NCBI RefSeq assembly: GCF_002211765.1
Contig: NZ_CP022133.1
Span: 1,550,001-1,614,000 of the forward strand
From: Idiomarina piscisalsi
GTDB lineage: Bacteria; Pseudomonadota; Gammaproteobacteria; Enterobacterales; Alteromonadaceae
Direction of reading: 5' to 3'
Length of the DNA: 64,000 bases
Shown here: in pieces, positions 8,898 through 18,177 of the stretch
Numbering within the stretch: the first letter of the stretch is position 1
Layout of the letters: each line of letters starts with the position of its first letter
The notes under the pieces: generated by a model
The model's input: only the letters and a program-made list of their open reading frames with translations
Told to the model about the DNA's origin: nothing
The model's database searches: none
Made by a program: the position numbers and the translations under genes

Positions 8898-9689
8898 ATG
8901 AGCATCTCTATTAAGACTCCGGAAGAAATTGAAAAGATGCGCGCAGCGGGCAAGCTCGCCGCCAGTGTACTGGAAATGATAGGCGAGCATGTAAAGCCCG
9001 GCGTAACCACTGAAGAGCTTGATGACATTTGCCATAAATACATTACCGATCACGGTGCTTACCCTGCGCCGCTGAATTATCACGGTTTCCCTAAGTCAAT
9101 TTGCACCTCAGTTAACCATTGTGTGTGCCATGGTATTCCAGGGCCAAAGAAACTCAAAGACGGCGATATCATGAATATCGATGTCACTGTGAAACTGGAT
9201 GGTTATCACGGTGATACATCAAAAATGTTCGTCGTTGGAAAGCCTTCCATTTTAGCTGAGCGCCTTATTCGCGTTACGCAAGAATCCTTATATAAAGCAA
9301 TAGAAATGGTGAAGCCCGGTATTCGCCTTGGTGACTTTGCTGAAGTTATTCAAAAGCACGCAGAAGGCCACGGCTACTCAATCGTACGCGAATATTGTGG
9401 GCACGGCATTGGCGCGGTATTCCACGAAGACCCTCAAATTCTTCATTATGGCCAAGCAGGTACCGGTGAAGAACTCAAACCAGGCATGTGCTTTACCATT
9501 GAACCGATGGTAAATGCCGGCAAACGCCAAACCAAGTTAATGAAAGATGGTTGGACCGTACTAACAAAAGATCGCAGTTTAAGTGCTCAGTGGGAGCATA
9601 CCTTGCTCGTCACAGAAAACGGCGTAGAAGTACTGACTTTGCGCAATGACGAGCCCGACTTACCGCGGGTTATTGAACACAACGATTAA
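8898..9689 (+). CDS. map: Methionine aminopeptidase, type I
   Basis: Removes the N-terminal methionine from nascent proteins; a dinuclear metalloprotease acting at the ribosome exit. From the ATG at 8898 the protein has 264 residues, exactly the E. coli length, and begins MSISIKTPEEIEKM like the family. Metal ligands are recognisable: Asp 95 and Asp 106 in 'NIDVTVKLDGYHGDTSK', His in 'CGHGIGAVFHEDPQ', and Glu in 'FTIEPM' and 'QWEHT'. The frame extends upstream to a TTG at 8820, but that extension has no family counterpart. GGACGAG precedes the chosen ATG. Confidence 0.97.
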   Translation: MSISIKTPEEIEKMRAAGKLAASVLEMIGEHVKPGVTTEELDDICHKYITDHGAYPAPLNYHGFPKSICTSVNHCVCHGIPGPKKLKDGDIMNIDVTVKLDGYHGDTSKMFVVGKPSILAERLIRVTQESLYKAIEMVKPGIRLGDFAEVIQKHAEGHGYSIVREYCGHGIGAVFHEDPQILHYGQAGTGEELKPGMCFTIEPMVNAGKRQTKLMKDGWTVLTKDRSLSAQWEHTLLVTENGVEVLTLRNDEPDLPRVIEHND

Positions 9690-9700
9690 AGGTCACGCTT

Positions 9701-12337
9701 ATGGTCAATGCTGACAATGACAAAGATTTTCACGGCCATTGGCCAAGCCGCGACAGCATCCCGCAGACAAAGGATTATAAAGAGCTGCTGACCAGTTACC
9801 AAAACTGGTCAGCCACACGCTTTGTCACCGCAGACATTGACGAGTTGGTGCATCATCGAGCGACGTTTTTTGATCAGCTGCTCAATCAGTTATGGGCTCA
9901 ATTTAAGCTTACCGAAGAGCCCGCCACCTTAATTGCCGTCGGTGGTTATGGCCGAGAAACCCTTCATCCGGGGTCTGATATTGATTTATTAATACTGATT
10001 GATAACACCAGTAATCAGCTTCATAAGATTGAAGACAAACTGAGTCGTTTAATTACCTTTCTCTGGGATTTACATCTCGATATCGGCCACTCTGTTCGCT
10101 CTATCGATGAGTGCTTTCAGCAAGCGGCTGAGGATATTACGGTTGCGACCAACCTGATAGAAAGTCGCTTTCTGGCCGGGTCAGACGAATTATTCAACGA
10201 CTTCCAGCAGCACTTAATCAATGACTTTCCATGGAGCAGCCGGGATTTTTACCAAGCTAAGCTGGACGAGCAACAGCAGCGCCATCAACAATACCACAGC
10301 ACCTCTTATAACCTCGAACCCAATATTAAGTCGAGTCCCGGTGGGCTACGCGATATCCAGACCATCGGTTGGATAGCTAAACGACACTTTCAGACTCACT
10401 CGGACGAAAACCTGGTTGAATACGGTTACATGACCGCTGACGAATTCGTCGAACTGCGAGACTGTATGAATTGGCTTTGGCGCATTCGCTTTGCACTGCA
10501 CATTGAAGCGGCAAAACGTGAAGACCGCTTACTGTTCGATTTCCAACCCGGCGTCGCCGTTCGTTTAGGGTACGGTAATGAAGGCAAATCGTCTGTCGAA
10601 ACCATGATGAAAGACTATTTCAAAGTCGTACTGCGAGTCAGTGAACTTAACCAAATGCTACTGCAGTTTTTTCATCAGGCCATTCTGGGTACACAAGACC
10701 TTCAGGATGCCGAGCTCATTGATCGCGACTTTGCCATTTCAAATACACTATTAACCGCACGCCACGATGAGGTTTTCGATAACCCAGTTAATCTCATTCG
10801 CGCTTTCGTTTGTATTGCCGAGTACCCACAAATAACCGGGATTCACTCGAACACGATAAGACTGATTCGCAACGCCCGCGGGCAGCTTGGCGAGCCACTG
10901 AGCCATCACCCCGATTGTCGTGAAAAGTTTAATCAGTTGATTCAGCACGAGCGCGGTTGCGGATTGGCTTTTTCACTCATGCATCACCACAGTGTGTTAG
11001 CCAGTTACCTACCACAATGGCAACAGATAGTCGGACAAATGCAATTCGACTTATTCCACGCATACACAGTAGATGAACACACGTTCCGCTTAGTCCGAAA
11101 TTTATATCGTTACAGCGACGAAAAATACGCCGATCAATTCCCGCTATGCGAAAAAATCGTTGGGCAAATGGAACGTAAGTACTGTTTGTATCTGGCCGGC
11201 ATATTCCATGATATCGCAAAAGGTCGTGGTGGCGATCATTCCGAGCTTGGTGAAATGGACGCCCGCAACTTCTGTCATCAGCACGGGTATTCCGAAGATG
11301 ACGCCGAGTTGGTTGCCTGGTTAGTGCGTCACCACTTAACCATGTCTGTCACCGCCCAAAAGCGTGACATTCATGATCCGGAAGTGATTCAGGAGTTCGC
11401 TAACCAAGTACAAACCGTTGAACGGCTGGACTTTCTCTATTGCCTGACGGTTGCTGACATTCGTGCCACCAACCAGTCATTGTGGAATAACTGGAAAGCG
11501 ACTCTTTTAGAGGAGCTCTACAACGCAACTGCGTATTTGCTGCAACAAGATAGCAGCCAACCCACACTGGATGTCCGTGAAAAAATAAAAGAAAACAAAG
11601 CCAGCGCTATGGCACTATTGCTCAGTGCCGGTTTTGATAAAGGTAACATTAACGCCCTTTGGGGGCGCTTTACTGCAGACTACTTTTTCCGTCACACCGC
11701 AGAACAAATTAGTTGGCACTCACAACACATTCTTAATTTACCGACGGATCAATTGCCGCTCATCCTCATTGGCGATGAAAACAACTACGGCACCACCGAG
11801 CTGTTCATTTATCACCACGAGGAAAGCCATTTATTTGCGTCTGTTGCCGGGGTTTTAGACAGCCAGCAACTGAGTATTTTAGACGCCCAGATACTGGCAA
11901 CACGCGATGGTTTTGTCATGGACACCTTCATTGTTCTGCAGCGAGACGGCAAGCCGTTAACCGAACCGCAGCGCATTGAAGAGGTCAAACAACAACTGCT
12001 CGACGTATTGCACAAACGAGTGCCGGTTCCTAAAACCAATCGCCCGCTTTCACGCCGAATGAAAAACTTTTCAGTGAAAACTGAGGTATCCTTTATTCCC
12101 AGCAAACATCAGGGCCGTACCACTTTTGAGCTGGTAACACTAGACAGACCGGGACTTATTGCTAAACTGGCGGCTATTTTACAGCAACAAAACGTGACCC
12201 TGCTGGCGGCTAAAATCACCACGATTGGCGAACAGGCTGAAGATTTGTTCATTGTCACGTCAGAAGATAATACGTCACTGGATGAACAACAAAAACAAGC
12301 GCTTAAACAACAGATTATCGAAGACTTGGAGTTTTAA
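9701..12337 (+). CDS. glnD: Bifunctional PII uridylyltransferase/uridylyl-removing enzyme
   Basis: Primary nitrogen sensor: uridylylates PII when glutamine is low and deuridylylates it when glutamine is high. 878 residues with the full domain order: nucleotidyltransferase motif GGYGRETLHPGSDID at 81-95, GlnD-type linker domain, HD hydrolase domain with 'GIFHDIAKGRGGDHSELG' near 500, and two C-terminal ACT domains (second begins 'FELVTLDRPGLIAKLAAIL' near 806) that bind glutamine. All catalytic motifs look intact. It follows map by 11 bp and precedes dapD by 9 bp, the conserved map-glnD-dapD set. Confidence 0.97.
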   Translation: MVNADNDKDFHGHWPSRDSIPQTKDYKELLTSYQNWSATRFVTADIDELVHHRATFFDQLLNQLWAQFKLTEEPATLIAVGGYGRETLHPGSDIDLLILIDNTSNQLHKIEDKLSRLITFLWDLHLDIGHSVRSIDECFQQAAEDITVATNLIESRFLAGSDELFNDFQQHLINDFPWSSRDFYQAKLDEQQQRHQQYHSTSYNLEPNIKSSPGGLRDIQTIGWIAKRHFQTHSDENLVEYGYMTADEFVELRDCMNWLWRIRFALHIEAAKREDRLLFDFQPGVAVRLGYGNEGKSSVETMMKDYFKVVLRVSELNQMLLQFFHQAILGTQDLQDAELIDRDFAISNTLLTARHDEVFDNPVNLIRAFVCIAEYPQITGIHSNTIRLIRNARGQLGEPLSHHPDCREKFNQLIQHERGCGLAFSLMHHHSVLASYLPQWQQIVGQMQFDLFHAYTVDEHTFRLVRNLYRYSDEKYADQFPLCEKIVGQMERKYCLYLAGIFHDIAKGRGGDHSELGEMDARNFCHQHGYSEDDAELVAWLVRHHLTMSVTAQKRDIHDPEVIQEFANQVQTVERLDFLYCLTVADIRATNQSLWNNWKATLLEELYNATAYLLQQDSSQPTLDVREKIKENKASAMALLLSAGFDKGNINALWGRFTADYFFRHTAEQISWHSQHILNLPTDQLPLILIGDENNYGTTELFIYHHEESHLFASVAGVLDSQQLSILDAQILATRDGFVMDTFIVLQRDGKPLTEPQRIEEVKQQLLDVLHKRVPVPKTNRPLSRRMKNFSVKTEVSFIPSKHQGRTTFELVTLDRPGLIAKLAAILQQQNVTLLAAKITTIGEQAEDLFIVTSEDNTSLDEQQKQALKQQIIEDLEF

Positions 12338-12346
12338 ATTAAAACC

Positions 12347-13171
12347 ATGGAACACATTAAACAGTTAATTATTGATGCTTTTGACAAGCGTGACCAGATC
12401 AACTCGAATACCGATGACGATGAGCTACGAGAAGCCGTACGCTATGTGATCGATGAGATCGATCGTGGTGAGCTTCGGGTTGCCGAAAAAGTATCGGGTG
12501 AATGGGTCGTTCATCAATGGCTGAAAAAAGCCGTTCTGTTGTCTTTTCGCCTGAACGACAATGACTTAATTGAAGGCGGTGAAACGCGCTTTTGGGACAA
12601 AGTACCTGCGAAGTTTGCTGACTACGATAGCGCCCGTTTCCGTGCAGAGGGTATGCGTGTCGTACCGCCCGCTATGGTGCGTAAAGGCGCTTACATTGGG
12701 CGTAATGTTGTCGTCATGCCATCTTATGTCAACATTGGTGCCTATGTTAGTGAAGGCAGCATGGTCGATACTTGGGCAACCGTCGGCTCTTGCGCGCAAA
12801 TCGGTAAAAACGTGCATTTGTCGGGTGGCGTTGGCATTGGTGGCGTATTGGAGCCATTACAAGCAAACCCAACTATCATTGAAGACAACTGTTTTATCGG
12901 TGCACGTTCTGAGATTGTTGAAGGCGTTATTGTTGAAGAAGGTGCCGTTATTTCAATGGGCGTATACATTGGTCAAAGCACCCGTATTTATGACCGTGAA
13001 AATGATCGTATTCTCTATGGTCGTGTACCCGCTGGAGCGGTTGTTGTTCCGGGGTCACTGCCAGCGGCTGACGGCACTCATAGCTTATATGCAGCTATTA
13101 TTGTTAAACGCGTTGATGCGAAAACACGTGCCAAAGTGGGAATCAATGCTCTCCTCCGGGGCGCAGAGTAA
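12347..13171 (+). CDS. dapD: 2,3,4,5-tetrahydropyridine-2,6-dicarboxylate N-succinyltransferase
   Basis: Succinyl-CoA-dependent step of the diaminopimelate/lysine pathway. 274 residues: an N-terminal helical domain, then a left-handed beta-helix of hexapeptide repeats from about 100 to 230 ('[21 protein letters not shown]', '[18 protein letters not shown]'), ending with the C-terminal '[23 protein letters not shown]'. Last gene of the map-glnD-dapD unit, convergent with truC 11 bp away. A large open frame in another register inside this gene is a shadow. Confidence 0.97.
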   Translation: MEHIKQLIIDAFDKRDQINSNTDDDELREAVRYVIDEIDRGELRVAEKVSGEWVVHQWLKKAVLLSFRLNDNDLIEGGETRFWDKVPAKFADYDSARFRAEGMRVVPPAMVRKGAYIGRNVVVMPSYVNIGAYVSEGSMVDTWATVGSCAQIGKNVHLSGGVGIGGVLEPLQANPTIIEDNCFIGARSEIVEGVIVEEGAVISMGVYIGQSTRIYDRENDRILYGRVPAGAVVVPGSLPAADGTHSLYAAIIVKRVDAKTRAKVGINALLRGAE

Positions 13172-13182
13172 ACACCAGGAAC

Positions 13183-13908
13183 TCAGCCGGCTTCGGCTGG
13201 CTGAAAGACCTTAAGAAACTCATCCGGAAGTGGCGCAGTCAGAAACATCATTTCGCCATTTACCGGGTGTTTAAATTCTACTGCCGTTGCCGCTAATAGT
13301 AAGCGATGACTGTCAAAATGCTCCCTAAAGAAGCGATTATGCCGACCGTCTCCATGGTTCGTGTCACCAATAATCGGGTGGCGAAGATGCGCCATATGTC
13401 GACGCAACTGATGCTTACGCCCGGTTTCAGGAGTTAACTCGACCAGAGAATAACGTGTGGTATCGTGCTTTTTACTGACTTTATACGGTAACTCTATTTT
13501 CTCCAGGCAGCGGAAATGCGTGACAGCGTCCTGAGCCTCTTTGTTCTGATCGGCCTGCGCGTCAGCAATTTTATCCAGCTCTTCTTTTAACGGGTAATCG
13601 ACAGTACCTTCTTCAGGCAAGTAGCCACGAACAACCGCGTGGTATTGTTTGCTCACTTGGTTAGTCGCAAAGCTCTCCGACATTTTCGTGGCTACTTCAC
13701 TGCTTAGCGCGAAAATTAAAAGCCCTGACGTTGGTCTGTCCAGGCGATGAACCGGGTACACATGCTGACCAATTTGGTCGCGCAGCATTTGCATAGCAAA
13801 CTCTCTGGCCTCGCTCGCTATGCGACTGCGGTGAACTAGTAAACCGCTGGGTTTGTTAATGACGGCTAAATCATTATCCTGATAAACAATATCCAGAGGT
13901 GGGCGCAT
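13183..13908 (-). CDS. truC: tRNA pseudouridine(65) synthase TruC
   Basis: Isomerises U65 in certain tRNAs. 241 residues of the RluA-type pseudouridine synthase family; the catalytic motif HRLDRPTSG at 54-62 places the nucleophile at Asp 57, and the N-terminal 'VINKPSGLLVHRS' and 'DQIGQHVYPVHRLDRPTSG' are TruC-specific. The start codon overlaps the stop of the upstream yqcC-like gene by TAATG, indicating coupling; the same yqcC-truC pair occurs in E. coli. Confidence 0.93.
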   Translation of the reverse strand: MRPPLDIVYQDNDLAVINKPSGLLVHRSRIASEAREFAMQMLRDQIGQHVYPVHRLDRPTSGLLIFALSSEVATKMSESFATNQVSKQYHAVVRGYLPEEGTVDYPLKEELDKIADAQADQNKEAQDAVTHFRCLEKIELPYKVSKKHDTTRYSLVELTPETGRKHQLRRHMAHLRHPIIGDTNHGDGRHNRFFREHFDSHRLLLAATAVEFKHPVNGEMMFLTAPLPDEFLKVFQPAEAG

Positions 13909-14270
13909 TAAAGATCATCCTGCAAAGGGTCTGTGCCACTTAGCAGAACGTCAAACTCACGAATAAGGCCGATGAGTTGTTCGTATTGTTCCAGTTCATT
14001 ACGGTAGGTATGAGCCGCCATTGGGCTGATAGAGGTACTTTCAGGGAGCGGCCGTTGCCCGTCTATTAATGACCACATTCTCGGTATCATAATAAATTGC
14101 AGCCACTGATGAAATTCCAGAGTGTCGACCGCAAAAGGCTGTTGACTCTCCAATGCCTGAACCGGCGGTTGATGTGACTGCCAAAGACCTAAACTGTTGA
14201 GCTCGCGTTCAATCCTGTCTAATAGCCGAGCCGCTTTCTGATACTGCTCCATATCAGACTCCGTTACCAC
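13908..14270 (-). CDS. yqcC: YqcC family protein (DUF446)
   Basis: Small soluble helical protein of unknown function, 120 residues. The family pattern 'AARLLDRIERELNSLGLW' at the N-terminus and 'PFAVDTLEFHQWLQFIMIPRMWSLID' in the middle are recognisable. It lies directly upstream of truC with overlapping stop/start. Its conserved pairing with truC hints at a role tied to tRNA modification, but nothing in the sequence shows an activity. Confidence 0.85.
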   Translation of the reverse strand: MVTESDMEQYQKAARLLDRIERELNSLGLWQSHQPPVQALESQQPFAVDTLEFHQWLQFIMIPRMWSLIDGQRPLPESTSISPMAAHTYRNELEQYEQLIGLIREFDVLLSGTDPLQDDL

Positions 14271-14344
14271 ATAAGGTTATAAATCGTTATAATGGCGCAA
14301 TAGTGGTTTAATACGTTCCAAAATTCAAGTGAAATGGAGTTTTT

Positions 14345-15370
14345 GTGGCAGAGCAGAGCATTACAACCCTGGGTGATTTTCTAAAAGCCGGCCAAACCGA
14401 TTACCAAGTCTTTGATATTGGTCGCCGCTTGACCGAGATCTCCCAAGAGCAGTTCGACGCTATAGAACATCAGCAGCAGCCTTACCCATACCCTATTGCT
14501 CGCCAGGCACAAATTGCCGTGTTGTTTCAGCATAAAAGCGCCGAACAACCGCCCTATTTATGGTTTCTCCAGTTTCCATTAGATGAACGTGGATTGCTTA
14601 ACCTGGCAGCAAGAAATCAATACCTTGAGTATGTCATTAACGCTCTGGGGCACGAAATTACCGGCGAGCTTACCGAGGAGCAACAACAGCAGTTGCAGCA
14701 GAATCCGTATTTATTGACGCCCTCAGAAACACAGCGAGCCGCATTGCACGCTCACGTTCAATGCCAACATAACTTATCGCCCTCCATTCATTTTGAAACA
14801 GCAGAAGCCTATCTGCTAAATCCTAACGATAGTCTGGATTGGCAAAATATTGGCCTGCAAGGCCTTCATGATGTTGCTGCACGTTTGATGCAACACAACG
14901 ATATCAGTACGGCTATTGCTGAGCATTTTGCGAGCTATCCCGGCGGTGTGCGTTCGCCTCTGGCCGCAGCACTCGAGCATCAGTCCATACCCGCGCACTT
15001 ACGCAACGCGTTACTGGAGCTGATCAACACAGACGATTCAGAGCTCACAACAGACGCGTTAAGGGCACTGGCAAGCACATCAGATGAGCCAAGAGTGCAG
15101 AAACAAATTGCGTCACTGATTGAGAACGCCAACACCGACCAACTGGTCGTGATAGCGGCTCGTTTATGGCCTGTTTTGGCAGAGCCAACCACCCTAAATA
15201 GCTACCTCAACGCTATTGCTAAACTGGATATGACCTTATTTGATACGCTTTTCCAGGACATCATCGCACTGCCAACTGTACGACCTCAGTTACTTTCTCT
15301 GATTGCGCAGCAGCAATTATCGGAGCCAGTACAACAGGCACTAAACCGTTTGAAGTCGCAGGTGCAGTAA
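14345..15370 (+). CDS. DUF3549 family protein
   Basis: 341-residue cytosolic protein without signal peptide or membrane segment, resembling the DUF3549 family of marine gammaproteobacteria. It begins MAEQSITTLGDFLKAGQTDYQVFDIGRR, has a Gln-rich stretch 'ELTEEQQQQLQQN' near 108-120, and the C-terminal half looks like alpha-helical HEAT-like repeats ('NALLELINTDDSELTTDALRALAS'). GTG start at 14345 with GGAG upstream. It is followed 4 bp later by a DUF3301 gene, probably in the same transcript. Function unknown. Confidence 0.75.
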   Translation: MAEQSITTLGDFLKAGQTDYQVFDIGRRLTEISQEQFDAIEHQQQPYPYPIARQAQIAVLFQHKSAEQPPYLWFLQFPLDERGLLNLAARNQYLEYVINALGHEITGELTEEQQQQLQQNPYLLTPSETQRAALHAHVQCQHNLSPSIHFETAEAYLLNPNDSLDWQNIGLQGLHDVAARLMQHNDISTAIAEHFASYPGGVRSPLAAALEHQSIPAHLRNALLELINTDDSELTTDALRALASTSDEPRVQKQIASLIENANTDQLVVIAARLWPVLAEPTTLNSYLNAIAKLDMTLFDTLFQDIIALPTVRPQLLSLIAQQQLSEPVQQALNRLKSQVQ

Positions 15371-15374
15371 GCGC

Positions 15375-15686
15375 ATGAATTTACTCGATGTCATAATCTT
15401 TCTGGTTTTACTGCTTGCAGTATGGGTGTTTTGGCAACACCGACAGCAGTCTGAAAGCGCTCAAAAACACGCGGTATATTATTGCAAACAGCAAGGCTTA
15501 CAGTTCTTAGACATTCGGCGTGACAAAACTCGCTGGTCGTTTAAAGGCAACCAACCAGGTTGGCGCAGCACCTTTAAACTTGGTTTTTCCAGTGATGGTG
15601 AAACTCGCTATGAAGGCGACTTAACTCTGCATAACCAAAAGTTAGTCGGTGTGGAACTACCGCCCTTTCGAATGCCCGGTCAATAG
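15375..15686 (+). CDS. DUF3301 family membrane-anchored protein
   Basis: 103 residues: one N-terminal membrane segment ('LLDVIIFLVLLLAVWVFW', residues 3-20) followed by a small charged domain with 'YYCKQQGLQFLDIRRDKTRW' and 'FKLGFSSDGETRYEGDLTLHNQKL'. The pattern matches the DUF3301 family as I remember it. It probably faces the cytoplasm as a positively charged anchor. Cotranscribed with the DUF3549 gene. Its last 30 bp overlap the 3' end of the convergent DUF962 gene. Confidence 0.75.
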   Translation: MNLLDVIIFLVLLLAVWVFWQHRQQSESAQKHAVYYCKQQGLQFLDIRRDKTRWSFKGNQPGWRSTFKLGFSSDGETRYEGDLTLHNQKLVGVELPPFRMPGQ

Positions 15687-15971
15687 CTTAACCCACGCGT
15701 CTTTATACATCACCCAGTCGCCCATCAGGCTGTATAAAGGGTATTTAAACGTGGCGGGCTTGTTTTTCTCGAATATAAAGTGACCCAGCCAGGCAAAGCC
15801 ATAACCAATAACGGGTACCGCAAGCAACCACCAAAAGTTTTGAGAGAACAACGCATAGGCGAGTACAATAAGTACCAGGGTACTACCGATATAATGTAAG
15901 GCTCGGCAACGCGTGTCGGAGTGCTCCTGTAAATAGTAAGGGTAAAACTCTTTAAAGCTCGAGTAGCTCAT
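15657..15971 (-). CDS. Mpo1-like (DUF962) membrane protein
   Basis: 104 residues with two hydrophobic hairpin segments ('LHYIGSTLVLIVLAYALF' and 'WLLAVPVIGYGFAWLGHFIF'). Conserved polar motifs 'EFYPYYLQEHSDTRCRALHYIG' and 'GHFIFEKNKPATFKYPLYSLMGDW' are those of the DUF962/YGL010w family, whose yeast member Mpo1 is an iron-dependent dioxygenase acting on 2-hydroxy fatty acids. The His residues of both motifs are present, so the activity is possible but inferred. Start overlaps the stop of the GNAT gene by one base (TAATG). Confidence 0.8.
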   Translation of the reverse strand: MSYSSFKEFYPYYLQEHSDTRCRALHYIGSTLVLIVLAYALFSQNFWWLLAVPVIGYGFAWLGHFIFEKNKPATFKYPLYSLMGDWVMYKDAWVKLLTGHSKGR

Positions 15972-16663
15972 TACTCATCCTCCTCCCGCGGGTAAAACAG
16001 TAACTCTCCGGGCAGTGTTTCAAACGCGATTTGCGCTTGCAGGCGGTAGCCACGCTTTTTGAAAAACGCCTGGTAGTCGGCGCGGGTCACAAATACGGCA
16101 ACACCTTGAGATTCAGGATCTTCCTGAAACGCTGATTTAGCGGCCTCAACCAGTAAATGACCAACGCCCTGTTGTTGATACTGTGGCGCTACGGCAATAA
16201 AGGCCAGCATATGATAAGGCACGTCCGGCATAGCCTCCTGAATACGGCGCTCTTTTTTCATGACTTGTTTGGTGCTTAGAAAACCAGCCGTCATCAGCAT
16301 GCTAATGCGCCAGTGCCAAAAACGTCCAGGACCAAAGCTTTTCCCGGGCCGGGTCAGACAAGCCACACCCAATAATGTACCACCATCACGAATACCGATG
16401 ATTGGCTGTCCACTCTCCCAAAACGACGTCAAATCTTCTCGAATGGCCGCTCTCAAGCGTTTATCGTAATCCGGTTTGTCGGCACGAAATATTTTCTGTA
16501 ATAACGCATCATCGTAGTACGTTTGAAATAACAGTGACGCTGCCATTTTCAAATCTTCAGCGACCAAATAGGTTAACTCCCCTTTTACGTCACTACTCGC
16601 GTTTTCGCTGGCGTGTTGTATTTCCTGCTCTGTAGCCTCTGTCAGCCCCTGCATTACAGACAA
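15971..16663 (-). CDS. GNAT family N-acetyltransferase
   Basis: 230-residue soluble protein. The acetyl-CoA binding signature is in 'LAFIAVAPQYQQQGVGHLLVEAAKSAF' (V-x-P-x-Y-Q-x-Q-G-V-G), with a typical C-terminal 'VFVTRADYQAFFKKRGYRLQAQI'. The N-terminal 60 residues ('MAASLLFQTYYDDALLQKIF') resemble GNAT proteins of unknown substrate. Translationally coupled to the downstream DUF962 gene. Substrate unknown. Confidence 0.8.
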   Translation of the reverse strand: MSVMQGLTEATEQEIQHASENASSDVKGELTYLVAEDLKMAASLLFQTYYDDALLQKIFRADKPDYDKRLRAAIREDLTSFWESGQPIIGIRDGGTLLGVACLTRPGKSFGPGRFWHWRISMLMTAGFLSTKQVMKKERRIQEAMPDVPYHMLAFIAVAPQYQQQGVGHLLVEAAKSAFQEDPESQGVAVFVTRADYQAFFKKRGYRLQAQIAFETLPGELLFYPREEDE

Positions 16664-16719
16664 CCTCTTAATTATTCTTGATAAACGTCAAGCTAACCTT
16701 TTTTTAACAGGCTGTCGAG

Positions 16720-17271
16720 TCACTCAATATCAGAAAGTTCGCTCTTCGGTTGGCAAGTAGCCAGCCACTCCTCCAATGAGTCTGCAAGACATTCATGCTG
16801 CTCTTTGCCGACCCACTCTAAACCAACTTGACCGGTCGCGTTATCAATTGACACGAGTAAGTCATCATTTTCAACACCTAAACCAATAAACACCGTCTCC
16901 GGTTGCTTTAAGCGGCGCTTCATAAGGATATGGCCGGTTAAATTTGCCAGTAGACGTTCACCGTCTTCAAGGCTTTGGACTTGCAGCAGAGTAACCGGAT
17001 GCCCGTCGTATTCCAGCGATAAATCACCGGCAAACCAACGTCCAAAAACCGCTTTTATGCTGTCATGAAAGGTTATTTCAAGCGCACTTTCTAATTCACT
17101 GAAAGATAACGGAGAGGTCTGTTTTACCGGAGCCCACTCGACCGTGTCCTCGTCTATCACAGAGCCATAAATGGGACTATCCCATTCGGCAACGTACTCG
17201 GTGTAACGAATTGGCAGCTGCTCAACATAGCGTTCAATAAGGTCGTCTAAAGCACTTTCTAAGTTCTGCAT
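16720..17271 (-). CDS. syd: SecY-interacting protein Syd
   Basis: Peripheral inner-membrane protein that binds SecY and monitors translocon assembly. 183 residues, acidic, with family segments 'ALDDLIERYVEQ' at the N-terminus, 'PVKQTSPLSFSELESALEITFHDSIKAVFGRWFAGDL' in the middle, and 'VFIGLGVENDDLLVSIDNATGQVGLEWVGK' near 125-155. It is divergent from queF, the same arrangement as in E. coli. Confidence 0.92.
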   Translation of the reverse strand: MQNLESALDDLIERYVEQLPIRYTEYVAEWDSPIYGSVIDEDTVEWAPVKQTSPLSFSELESALEITFHDSIKAVFGRWFAGDLSLEYDGHPVTLLQVQSLEDGERLLANLTGHILMKRRLKQPETVFIGLGVENDDLLVSIDNATGQVGLEWVGKEQHECLADSLEEWLATCQPKSELSDIE

Positions 17272-17330
17272 CTGGTACTACCTACTCAGACATTTTACAA
17301 TAGCGTCATTGTACGTATGGAGTGATACAA

Positions 17331-18161
17331 ATGCCAAAAAAGGATGCTCTCAGCCATTTAAACCTTGGTCAGCACACTGAATACCCCAGCCAATATGATG
17401 CAAACCAGCTACAGGCGGTTCCTCGCTCATTGAATCGTGAACCTATCGGTATTACCGGAAAGCTGCCATTTGACGGCGTCGATCAATGGACCGGATATGA
17501 GCTCTCATGGCTAAATGCTAACGGTTTACCACAAGTGGCTATCGGCTACTTTGAAGTGCCCGCTTCAAGCCCTAATTTGATTGAGTCAAAATCTTTCAAA
17601 TTGTACTTAAACAGCTTTAATGATAGCCGCTTCAATACGTGGGAAAACGTTCAACATATCATGGAAAGCGACTTATCCGCCTGTGCCGGTGCTTCAGTAT
17701 CCGTCAGGCTCACTCCGTTAAGTCACGTTACGAACGAATTAATTGCTGATTTCGAGGGCGAGTGTATCGATTCACAGGATATCCGAGTTGAGCACTACGA
17801 TTACCGCCCTGAGCTACTGAAGCTTGAAAACAATGTGGGACAGGTGGAAGAGCAGCTTCACAGCCATCTGTTAAAATCCAATTGCCTTATTACGAATCAG
17901 CCTGACTGGGGTTCAGTCTCTATTCATTATCAAGGGCCAAAAATCGATAGAGCGGCCTTATTAGCCTATTTGGTTTCTTTTCGGGGGCATAACGAGTTTC
18001 ATGAACAATGCGTCGAGCGAATCTTTCAGGACATACTCGCTCTGGGGGTTAGTCAACTGAGTGTGTACGCACGTTACACACGACGGGGCGGACTGGACAT
18101 TAATCCGTTCCGCTCTAACTTTGAGCCAGCGCCGCAAATGCAGCGCATGGCTCGTCAGTAG
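17331..18161 (+). CDS. queF: NADPH-dependent 7-cyano-7-deazaguanine reductase
   Basis: Reduces preQ0 to preQ1 in queuosine synthesis. 276 residues, the long bimodular QueF type. The NADPH-binding '[13 protein letters not shown]' lies near 87-99; the catalytic Cys is in '[20 protein letters not shown]' near 190, and the substrate Glu/His in '[17 protein letters not shown]'. A GTG at 17322 opens the frame earlier, but GGAG at 17319-17322 fits the ATG at 17331 (MPKKDALS). No preQ1 riboswitch-like structure is apparent upstream. Confidence 0.95.
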   Translation: MPKKDALSHLNLGQHTEYPSQYDANQLQAVPRSLNREPIGITGKLPFDGVDQWTGYELSWLNANGLPQVAIGYFEVPASSPNLIESKSFKLYLNSFNDSRFNTWENVQHIMESDLSACAGASVSVRLTPLSHVTNELIADFEGECIDSQDIRVEHYDYRPELLKLENNVGQVEEQLHSHLLKSNCLITNQPDWGSVSIHYQGPKIDRAALLAYLVSFRGHNEFHEQCVERIFQDILALGVSQLSVYARYTRRGGLDINPFRSNFEPAPQMQRMARQ

Positions 18162-18177
18162 TCGGTTGCTGGTGAAA

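Noticed and set aside
13188..13202. AGCCG/CGGCT hairpin at the dapD-truC junction as terminator
   Set aside because: Stem is only 5 bp and has no T tract on either side.
12570..13214. 214-residue open frame on the plus strand
   Set aside because: It lies almost wholly in dapD, which is clearly the real gene; composition is that of an out-of-frame shadow.
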